Shown here piece after piece: positions 1 through 5,974 of a stretch of DNA of 5,974 bases. The position numbers were made by a program, and so were the translations under genes. Within the stretch, counting starts at the first letter, position 1, and every line of letters begins with the position of its first letter. Location of the stretch: contig CAMBHC010000184.1 of the NCBI GenBank assembly GCA_945866285.1, positions 1 to 5,974 of the forward strand. The letters run 5' to 3'. The DNA is from Candidatus Sulfopaludibacter sp. SbA3. GTDB taxonomy: Bacteria; Acidobacteriota; Vicinamibacteria; Vicinamibacterales; UBA2999. The notes below the pieces were generated by a model that was not told the DNA's origin, did no database searches, and was given only the letters and a program-made list of their open reading frames with translations.

Positions 1-506
<506 letters not shown>

Positions 507-509
507 GAT

Positions 510-1955
<1,446 letters not shown>

Positions 1956-1995
1956 AAAGTAGTTCGCAATTCGTTCTTAGTTATTCGTTCTTCGC
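1956..1995 (-). repeat. A/T-rich sufA-sufB spacer with a tandem 10-bp direct repeat
   Basis: This 40-base spacer between the A-type carrier stop and the sufB start is much more A/T-rich than its surroundings. Read on the minus strand it contains AAGAACGAAT twice (1983-1992 and 1969-1978), with a 14-base period, followed by TTGCGAAC. No Shine-Dalgarno-like GGAG/AGGA is visible before the sufB ATG. The repeat is read directly from sequence. A role (protein site, processing site or unstructured initiation region) is not established, and it could be a simple duplication. Confidence 0.5.
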
Positions 1996-2325
1996 TCAAG
2001 CGGAAAACGACGTGCCGCAGCCGCACGTGCTCGTCGCCTGCGGGTTCTTCAACGTGAATGTGGTGGCCATCATGTTGTGCTCGTCAAAATCGAGCACCGT
2101 GCCGTCGAGCAGCTTCAGGCTGCGCGGATCCACGAACACTTTCGCGCCGGCCGCGCCTTCAAACACCATGTCGTTGTCACGGGACTCGCTGTCCCAGGTG
2201 AACGCGTAGCTGAAGCCCGAGCAGCCGCCGGCCTTGATGGCAATCCGCAGCCCGCCGCCCGGTTGGACGTTCTTCGCCACCTGCTTATTGATGACGCGCG
2301 ATGCGCTTTCTGTAATCTCGATCAT
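1996..2325 (-). CDS. A-type Fe-S carrier protein (IscA/SufA/ErpA family)
   Basis: Small HesB-fold protein that accepts Fe-S clusters from the scaffold and passes them to target apoproteins. The product has 109 residues, usual for the family. The three invariant cysteines are present: Cys35 in KAGGCSGFSY, and Cys101 and Cys103 in the C-terminal TCGCGTSFSA. The N-terminus MIEITESASRVI and the DPRSLKLLDG segment (66-75) are also typical. The ATG is 11 bases after the desulfurase stop; an AAGG overlapping that stop (2335-2338) sits 9 bases upstream and may act as ribosome binding site. Lying between a desulfurase and sufB, it probably serves the SUF pathway (SufA-like), but sequence alone does not separate SufA, IscA and ErpA, so no symbol is given. 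Confidence 0.95.
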   Translation of the reverse strand: MIEITESASRVINKQVAKNVQPGGGLRIAIKAGGCSGFSYAFTWDSESRDNDMVFEGAAGAKVFVDPRSLKLLDGTVLDFDEHNMMATTFTLKNPQATSTCGCGTSFSA

Positions 2326-2336
2326 GGTGTTCTGCC

Positions 2337-3482
2337 TTACGCCGGCGACAGGGTCCGGAGCCGGTTCACCACGTCAGCCACCTTGGCCGCCGCAGCGTCA
2401 ATCTCCGCCGCTGTCGTGGCGCGCCCGATACCGAATCGCAGCGACGCCAACGCCCGATCCGTCGATAACCCGAGCGCAACGAGCACATGTGACGGCTCGG
2501 CAGCTGTGCAGGCGGCTCCAGACGACACCGCGATGTCGTCCAGGCCCACCAGCAACGCTTCCCCGTCAATCCCCTCGAAGCTCACGTTCAGGTTGCCGGG
2601 CAGCCGCGCGTCGAGCGCGCCGTTCACCGTCATCCCGTCGGTCATCGCCAGCAGCGCGTTCAGCAGGCGGTCGCGAAGAGCGACCGTGCGCCGCGCTTCC
2701 GGACTGAGCTCGGCACGGGCAATCTCCGCCGCCTGCCCGAAGCCGACAATCCCCGGCACGTTCAGCGTGCCCGACCGCAGGCCGCGCTCGTGACCGCCGC
2801 CGTCAATCTCGGCCGCCAGCTTCACGCCGCGCTTATTGCGCCTGACATACAACGCGCCCACCCCTTTCGGGCCGTAGATCTTGTGCGCGGTCAGCGAGGC
2901 GAAGTCGACGTCGAGCGCCTCGACATCAAATGGCACCTTGCCCACCGCCTGCACGGCGTCGGTGTGGAACCACGCGCCTTTCGCGTGGGCCAGCGCCGCC
3001 GCGTCCTTGATCGGCTGCAACACGCCAATCTCGTTGTTCGCCGCCATCACGCTCACCAGGGCCGTGCGCGGCGTAATCGCCTGCTCCAGCGCGGCCAGGT
3101 CGAGCAGGCCCAGGCGGTCAACCGGCAGTACGGTCACGTGCCAGCCTTCGTGCTCGAGCCGCGTCATCGGGTCGAGCACCGCCTGGTGCTCGGTCGCCAC
3201 CGTCACGAGGTGGTCGCGCTCAGCTCGCCGGGCCTTCGCCGCGCCCTTGATCGCGAGGTTGTTGGCCTCGGTCGCGCCGCTCGTGAAGATCACGTCTTTG
3301 CTGCCGGCGCCCATCAGCACCGCCACTTGCTTTCGTGCCCGTTCCACCGCGTCGTTCGCCGCCCAACCGAACGCGTGCTGCCGGCTGGCGGCGTTGCCAA
3401 ACTGCTGCGTAAAAAACGGCAGCATGGCCTCGAGCACACGCCCGTCGCAGGGGGTCGTCGCGTGGTGGTCGAGGTAGATCAT
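2337..3482 (-). CDS. iscS: Class I (IscS/NifS-type) cysteine desulfurase
   Basis: PLP enzyme converting L-cysteine to alanine with formation of an enzyme persulfide, the sulfur source for cluster assembly. The 381-residue product has MIYLDHHATTP at the start, TSGATEANN at 67-75, His99 in ATEHQ, HTDAVQ at 173-178, the PLP lysine Lys201 in TAHKIYGPKG, RSGTLNVPGI at 236-245, and catalytic Cys325 in SSGAACTAAEPSH. It is class I by motif, not SufS. Two departures from E. coli IscS (404 residues) are visible: the loop after the catalytic Cys is about two residues shorter (CTAAEPSH against CTSASLEPSY), and the protein ends at RLRTLSPA, without the C-terminal tail that contacts IscU. It begins one base after the Rrf2 stop, implying coupled translation. 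It could also supply the MoeZ rhodanese domain upstream (inference). Confidence 0.96.
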   Translation of the reverse strand: MIYLDHHATTPCDGRVLEAMLPFFTQQFGNAASRQHAFGWAANDAVERARKQVAVLMGAGSKDVIFTSGATEANNLAIKGAAKARRAERDHLVTVATEHQAVLDPMTRLEHEGWHVTVLPVDRLGLLDLAALEQAITPRTALVSVMAANNEIGVLQPIKDAAALAHAKGAWFHTDAVQAVGKVPFDVEALDVDFASLTAHKIYGPKGVGALYVRRNKRGVKLAAEIDGGGHERGLRSGTLNVPGIVGFGQAAEIARAELSPEARRTVALRDRLLNALLAMTDGMTVNGALDARLPGNLNVSFEGIDGEALLVGLDDIAVSSGAACTAAEPSHVLVALGLSTDRALASLRFGIGRATTAAEIDAAAAKVADVVNRLRTLSPA

Positions 3483-3483
3483 T

Positions 3484-3957
3484 TCATTCGCCGATGGACG
3501 GTACGAACATCATTCGCGACACGGTCGATGGCGCCGGCACCGGTTCGGTCGACTCCACCGCCATCTCGGCGACGCTCACGGTGTTCAGCGCATCGAGAAT
3601 GCGGTTCTTGATCTTCCACAGCGGGTCGCGAATGCTGCACTTCGTGTACTGGTCGCAGGTGTGATCGTCGGCCGAGCACGCCGTGACCGTGACCGGGCCA
3701 TCGACGGCCTGGATCACGTCAGCGACGGAAATCGAGGCGGCGACGCGGCCCAACCGGTAGCCGCCGCGCGTGCCTTGCACCGACACCAGCAGGCGCGCGC
3801 GTACCAGGCGCTGCAGCACCTTCGCCAATAACTCGAGCGGGATGTCGTACGACTCGGAGATCTCCCGAGCGCTCGACGACCCACTGCCGTCGGGGCGAGT
3901 CGCCAGGTGCTTCATGGCGATCAGGGCGTAGTCAGATTTCTTAGAAAGTCTCAACAT
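3484..3957 (-). CDS. Rrf2-family transcriptional regulator, IscR/SufR-like
   Basis: Winged-helix DNA-binding regulator of 157 residues. The N-terminus MLRLSKKSDYALIAM and the recognition region SARE...SYDIPLELLAKVLQRLVRARLLVSVQGTRGGYRLGR (about 29-71) are standard for Rrf2 proteins. Three cysteines, Cys94, Cys101 and Cys107 (spacing C-x6-C-x5-C), lie where IscR, NsrR and relatives bind an Fe-S cluster; IscR has x5/x5. The tail after 130 is rich in Pro, Ser and Val. As first gene of a desulfurase-SUF operon it is probably a cluster-sensing autoregulator of Fe-S assembly. The start is the only sensible one: upstream in this frame there is no other ATG/GTG/TTG before a stop. No Shine-Dalgarno lies at normal distance; the nearest, GAGG, is 23 bases upstream. 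Whether it senses Fe-S status, NO or redox cannot be told from sequence. Confidence 0.93.
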   Translation of the reverse strand: MLRLSKKSDYALIAMKHLATRPDGSGSSSAREISESYDIPLELLAKVLQRLVRARLLVSVQGTRGGYRLGRVAASISVADVIQAVDGPVTVTACSADDHTCDQYTKCSIRDPLWKIKNRILDALNTVSVAEMAVESTEPVPAPSTVSRMMFVPSIGE

Positions 3958-3974
3958 ATTGGCCGAAGAACCAT
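3951..3974 (-). other. Possible leader ORF (7 codons) overlapping the rrf2 start
   Basis: On the minus strand an ATG at 3974 opens a 7-codon frame, MVLRPIC, whose TGA (3953-3951) overlaps the beginning of the Rrf2 gene in another frame. A GAGG at 3984-3981 sits 6 bases upstream, well placed for this ATG and too far (23 bases) for the rrf2 ATG. This could be a coupled leader peptide that delivers ribosomes to rrf2. A frame this short is easily found by chance, so confidence is low. Confidence 0.25.
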
Positions 3975-3987
3975 ATACGACCTCAGG

Positions 3988-4003
3988 AGTCCTATTTTAG
4001 TCC
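3988..4003 (-). promoter_or_regulatory. Candidate Rrf2/IscR-type operator over the -10 element
   Basis: The minus strand reads GGACTAAAATAGGACT here. The core GACTAAAATAG matches the left part of the E. coli IscR type 1 site (remembered consensus ATASYYGACTRWWWYAGTCRRSTAT), but the right half is not a clean inverted copy. Instead GGACT is repeated directly with an 11-base period, one helical turn. It covers the proposed -10 of the operon headed by an Rrf2 gene, the usual layout for autorepression. Assignment is inference from motif and position. Confidence 0.45.
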
Positions 4004-4023
4004 CGGCATATCGGACATAGCAA
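3994..4023 (-). promoter_or_regulatory. Candidate sigma70-type promoter for rrf2-iscS-suf
   Basis: Minus-strand TTGCTA (4023-4018) and TAAAAT (3999-3994) are separated by 18 bases and resemble -35 and -10 boxes (4/6 and 5/6 matches). Transcription would start near 3987, giving a leader of about 30 bases before the rrf2 ATG. It lies in the only sizeable intergenic gap of the window. No start site was measured, and read-through from moeZ is also possible because no terminator is visible between them. Confidence 0.45.
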
Positions 4024-4038
4024 GTCGGACATGGTCCG
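4011..4038. repeat. Direct and inverted TCGGACAT repeats upstream of the rrf2 promoter
   Basis: TCGGACAT occurs twice on the plus strand (4011-4018 and 4025-4032, period 14), flanking the candidate -35 box. The right copy is also part of an inverted repeat, CGGAC-ATG-GTCCG, at 4026-4038, a few bases past the moeZ stop. No run of T follows on the minus strand, so this is not a convincing intrinsic terminator. An operator for a regulator is possible. Only the repeats themselves are seen. Confidence 0.4.
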
Positions 4039-4041
4039 CTT

Positions 4042-5211
4042 CTAATACTTTGGCTGGCTGGGGTCGACCTGATCAATCCAGCCAAGAATGCCGCCGGTGA
4101 GGTTCCGAACGCTCGTAAACCCTTTAGAACGAAGGAAATCCTGCGCTTTGGCGCTCCTCATTCCCGACTTGCACTGCGACACGATCCGGGCGTTCGGGTC
4201 GAGCTCCACGTAGCGCTTGGGCAGGTCGCCCAAAGGGATCAGGATCGACCCTGGAATCTTGTTGATCTGGTATTCCTGCGGCTCGCGGACGTCCAGGACC
4301 ACCAGCTGTTCGCCGCGGTCTAGTTCTGCCTTCAGGTCGGTTGCGGTCAGTGCGTCTATGCTCGTCGTCATGGGCTTTGCGGCCTCCACCTGGTGCGGCG
4401 CCACGCCGCAGAATTGTTCGTAGTCAATCAGCTTCGTCACGGTCGGGTGTGTGCCGCACACCGGGCAATCGGCGTCCTTGCGGAGCCTCAACTCGCGGAA
4501 GCGCATCCGCAGTGCGTCGTAGATCATGAAGCGGCCGATCAGCGGCTCGCCGATGCCGAGAATCAATTTAATCGTCTCGGTCGCCTGGATCACGCCGATG
4601 ATGCCCGGCAACACACCAAACACCCCGCCCTCGGCGCAGCTCGGCACCAGCCCCGGCGGAGGCGGCTCCGGATAGAGGCACCGGTAGCACGGACCGTCCT
4701 TCGTTGCGAACACCGACGCCTGCCCCTCGAATCGGAAGATGCTGCCGTACGCGTTCGGCTTGCCACTGAGCACGCAGGCGTCGTTCACCAGATAGCGCGT
4801 CGGGAAGTTATCCGTGCCGTCGAGAATCACATCGTACGGCGCAAACAGCTGCATCGCATTCTCGGAGCTGAGCGCGGCATTGTAGGTCTCGATGTGGACG
4901 TTGGGGTTGAGCGCGTTCAGGCGATCCTTCGCCGAATCGAGCTTCGGCCGGCCGACATCGGGCGTGCCGTGCAATAACTGCCGCTGCAGGTTGCTGAAAT
5001 CAACGACGTCGAAGTCGACGATCCCGAGCGTGCCGACCCCGGCCGCCGCCAGGTACATCGCGGCGGGCGAACCGAGGCCACCGGCGCCAATGCACAGCAC
5101 CTTCGCCGCCTTCAGCTTGCGCTGCCCCTCCACGCCAACCTCCGGCATGATCAGGTGGCGGCTGTAGCGCTTGATCTCGTCGCCTGACAGCTCCGGCAAC
5201 TCGCCGCTCAT
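4042..5211 (-). CDS. moeZ: MoeZ-type sulfur-carrier adenylyltransferase/sulfurtransferase (ThiF/MoeB domain + rhodanese domain)
   Basis: Two-domain enzyme that adenylates the C-terminal glycine of ubiquitin-fold sulfur carriers and then supplies sulfur to form a thiocarboxylate. Residues about 10-265 are a ThiF/MoeB E1-like domain: ATP loop GAGGLGSP (42-49), SNLQRQ (73-78), DGTDNFPTRY with Asp130 (131-140 onward), the zinc ligand pairs Cys175/Cys178 and Cys249/Cys252, and Cys192 in PSCAEGGV at the usual MoeB/MoeZ cysteine position. Residues about 285-385 are a rhodanese domain with VVLDVREPQEY (304-314) and active-site loop CKSGMRS, Cys347. Its 389-residue length matches MoeZ of Mycobacterium (about 392). 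The start overlaps the carrier stop as ATGA, with GGCGGGG 7 bases upstream. The natural partner is the carrier encoded just before it. It could also serve molybdopterin or thiamine carriers elsewhere in the genome. Confidence 0.95.
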   Translation of the reverse strand: MSGELPELSGDEIKRYSRHLIMPEVGVEGQRKLKAAKVLCIGAGGLGSPAAMYLAAAGVGTLGIVDFDVVDFSNLQRQLLHGTPDVGRPKLDSAKDRLNALNPNVHIETYNAALSSENAMQLFAPYDVILDGTDNFPTRYLVNDACVLSGKPNAYGSIFRFEGQASVFATKDGPCYRCLYPEPPPPGLVPSCAEGGVFGVLPGIIGVIQATETIKLILGIGEPLIGRFMIYDALRMRFRELRLRKDADCPVCGTHPTVTKLIDYEQFCGVAPHQVEAAKPMTTSIDALTATDLKAELDRGEQLVVLDVREPQEYQINKIPGSILIPLGDLPKRYVELDPNARIVSQCKSGMRSAKAQDFLRSKGFTSVRNLTGGILGWIDQVDPSQPKY

Positions 5212-5489
5212 GGCCGGGCCCCGCCGGCCACCGAGGGGATGATGCTGAGAGTGTCGCCGTCCTTCACCGGCGTCTCGTGCTTCTGCAAATAGCGGATGTC
5301 ATCGTCGTTGACGTAGACGTTGACGAAGCTGCGCAGCTTGCCATCGGCGGCATACAGGTGCTGCTTCAGGCCGGGGTGCATGGTGGTCAGGTTCTGCAGC
5401 AACTCTCCGACCGTCGCGCCGCTCACTTCCACGGTGTCGAGCTTGTCAGTGAAAGGCCGCAGCGGTGTCGGAATCAGGATCTTAATCAT
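5208..5489 (-). CDS. cysO: CysO-like ubiquitin-fold sulfur carrier (MoaD/ThiS family) with masked C-terminus GG-ARP
   Basis: Small sulfur carrier of 93 residues. Blocks recalled from M. tuberculosis CysO recur in order: IPTPLRPFT (6-14), KLRSFVNVYVNDDDIR (51-66), DGDTLSIIP (77-85) and VAGG (87-90). The family acts by carrying a thiocarboxylate on its terminal Gly after adenylation by MoeB/MoeZ; CysO gives cysteine from phosphoserine, other relatives serve methionine, molybdopterin, thiamine or siderophore synthesis. Here the diglycine, Gly89-Gly90, is not terminal: Ala-Arg-Pro follows before the stop. Such carriers (for example HcyS of Wolinella and QbsE of Pseudomonas) are trimmed by a JAMM protease, and one is encoded just upstream. 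Both ends overlap neighbours as ATGA; AGGA at 5501-5498, 8 bases before the ATG, is a good ribosome binding site. No cysM-like acceptor enzyme is in the window, so the end product is uncertain. Confidence 0.93.
   Translation of the reverse strand: MIKILIPTPLRPFTDKLDTVEVSGATVGELLQNLTTMHPGLKQHLYAADGKLRSFVNVYVNDDDIRYLQKHETPVKDGDTLSIIPSVAGGARP
5211..5230 (-). promoter_or_regulatory. Perfect GC hairpin at the cysO stop / moeZ start
   Basis: The minus strand reads TGGCCGG-CGGGGC-CCGGCCA: a perfect 7-bp stem, six of the pairs G-C, with a 6-base loop. The loop holds the GGGG of the probable moeZ ribosome binding site, and the last stem base is the A of the moeZ ATG. Ribosomes finishing cysO would have to melt it, so it looks suited to strict translational coupling. 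The structure is read from sequence; the role is inferred. Confidence 0.55.
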
Positions 5490-5902
5490 TCGGTTGTTCC
5501 TACAGGTTCTTCATCGAAAGCCGAGCGGTCTGCCTTGAGCCGCCACGACGTCAGGAGCTGGTCTTCACCCGCCATGATCGAGACGATCACGTACGAGAAC
5601 GACGGCCACGCGTGATCGAGGTCGTACTGCGACGGCCGCGCCGGGTGGTCCGGATGCGAGTGATAGAAACCGAGCAACTCCAGTCCGGTGTCGCGGGCAC
5701 GCTGTTCGGCGCCACGATAGTCGTCTGGCCTCACCAGGAAGCGGCGGCGCGGGCCTTCTTCCGTGGTGTTGGCCAGCGCATGCGCTTCTTGCACGACGCC
5801 GTCGCGTCCCAACAGCGCGCCGCAGCATTCATGCGGAAAGGTCTCGCGGCCGTGGGCCCGAATCGCGGCATCCACGGCGGGCGGTAGCTTGATGCCGTCC
5901 AT
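5486..5902 (-). CDS. mec: JAMM/MPN+ (M67) zinc metalloprotease, Mec-like
   Basis: Zinc isopeptidase/protease that acts on sulfur-carrier proteins: in the Mec branch it releases cysteine from CysO, in the QbsD/HcyD branch it trims residues after the carrier diglycine. The 138-residue product carries the full JAMM signature: Glu25 in FPHECCGALLG (22-32), His81 and His83 in FYHSHPD (79-85), Ser91 and Asp94 in RPSQYD (89-94), with the classical H-x-H-x10-D spacing. Length is typical for bacterial stand-alone M67 proteins (Mec of M. tuberculosis is about 146). The stop overlaps the carrier start (ATGA). The ATG at 5902 suits the family N-terminus (IKLPPAVDAAIRAHG), but this frame stays open to the window edge, so a longer protein cannot be excluded. 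Given the GG-ARP tail of the next gene product, trimming is a likely job, possibly together with adduct release. Confidence 0.92.
   Translation of the reverse strand: MDGIKLPPAVDAAIRAHGRETFPHECCGALLGRDGVVQEAHALANTTEEGPRRRFLVRPDDYRGAEQRARDTGLELLGFYHSHPDHPARPSQYDLDHAWPSFSYVIVSIMAGEDQLLTSWRLKADRSAFDEEPVGTTE
5498..5501 (-). promoter_or_regulatory. Ribosome binding site of the cysO-like gene
   Basis: AGGA on the minus strand lies inside the end of the JAMM gene, 8 bases before the carrier ATG. It is the clearest Shine-Dalgarno in the window and supports both the chosen start and independent loading at this overlap; most other genes here rely on close coupling. Confidence 0.6.
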
Positions 5903-5974
5903 CAGTTCGTTCCGCCGGTCGCGCGTTGGCGCGACCAGATCGACGCGCTGCTGCTCGCTGTAGTGGTGGAAATT
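5903..5974 (-). other. Edge segment: open frame continuous with the JAMM gene, or tail of an unseen gene
   Basis: Two readings are possible. The frame of the JAMM protein stays open for 24 more codons to the edge (ending in ...VDLVAPTRDRRNEL just before Met1), with G/C at 20 of 24 third positions, but with no ATG, GTG or TTG in the window. Another frame ends in a TGA that overlaps the JAMM ATG (TGATG), the usual layout when a preceding gene is coupled; its residues are Ser/Thr-rich and match nothing I recognise. The segment is too short to decide. Confidence 0.3.
5917..5936. repeat. Perfect 8-bp-stem inverted repeat upstream of the JAMM gene
   Basis: GGTCGCGC-GTTG-GCGCGACC (plus strand) is a perfect inverted repeat with a 4-base loop. 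Its near end lies 14 bases before the JAMM gene ATG. No T-run follows on either strand, so it is not a standard intrinsic terminator. It may be an mRNA structure or protein site, or simply fall within coding sequence if the frame continues upstream. Confidence 0.5.

Noticed and set aside
2077..3611. Two long plus-strand open frames (238 and 273 codons) opposite the carrier, desulfurase and Rrf2 genes
   Set aside because: Both are mirror frames of strongly conserved minus-strand genes, with low-complexity Arg/Ser/Ala/His-rich translations and no family signature.
4026..4041. Intrinsic terminator after moeZ
   Set aside because: The CGGAC-ATG-GTCCG inverted repeat has only a 5-bp stem and 3-base loop, and no T-run follows on the minus strand, so it is kept as a repeat only.
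4393..4977. 194-codon plus-strand open frame opposite moeZ
   Set aside because: It lies wholly within the conserved ThiF/MoeB domain on the other strand and its translation is Arg/His/Val-rich without motifs.

Overview
This is a compact GC-rich bacterial window in which every credible gene lies on the minus strand, so transcription runs from the right edge to the left edge. Strong G/C third-position bias, tight gene packing (4-base ATGA overlaps, gaps of 1 to 11 bases) and clear family matches make the gene calls secure. The gene mix (SUF Fe-S assembly with an Rrf2 regulator and a class I cysteine desulfurase, next to a CysO-type sulfur carrier set) fits a soil-type high-GC lineage such as Acidobacteriota. 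That taxonomic guess is inference and weak; no rRNA or lineage marker is present.

Layout in transcription order. (a) 5974-5903: window edge; an open frame that may be an N-terminal extension of the next gene or the tail of an unseen gene, with a perfect 8-bp-stem hairpin. (b) 5902-4042: a three-gene sulfur-carrier module with ATGA overlaps: a JAMM/M67 metalloprotease (Mec-like), a CysO/MoaD/ThiS-like ubiquitin-fold carrier, and a MoeB-rhodanese fusion (MoeZ-like). (c) 4041-3958: the only sizeable intergenic region, with a plausible sigma70-type promoter, an IscR-like half-operator over the -10, short direct and inverted repeats, and a possible 7-codon leader ORF. (d) 3957-1: an Fe-S assembly operon: Rrf2 regulator, class I cysteine desulfurase, A-type Fe-S carrier, SufB, and SufC, which is cut by the left edge.

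How they work together. The desulfurase takes sulfur from cysteine as a persulfide. SufB and SufC (normally with SufD, which would be expected past the left edge) build the cluster, the A-type carrier delivers it, and the Rrf2 protein, with three cysteines suited to holding a cluster, probably senses cluster status and represses its own operon. In the upstream module MoeZ adenylates the C-terminal Gly of the carrier and its rhodanese domain supplies sulfur to make a thiocarboxylate. The carrier ends in GG followed by ARP, so the neighbouring JAMM protease plausibly trims it before activation. The desulfurase next door could supply the rhodanese domain. No radically new system is evident; the points worth a second look are the masked carrier terminus, the hairpin at the cysO/moeZ junction, the Rrf2 promoter architecture, and a desulfurase with a shortened catalytic loop and no visible SufE/SufU/IscU partner.
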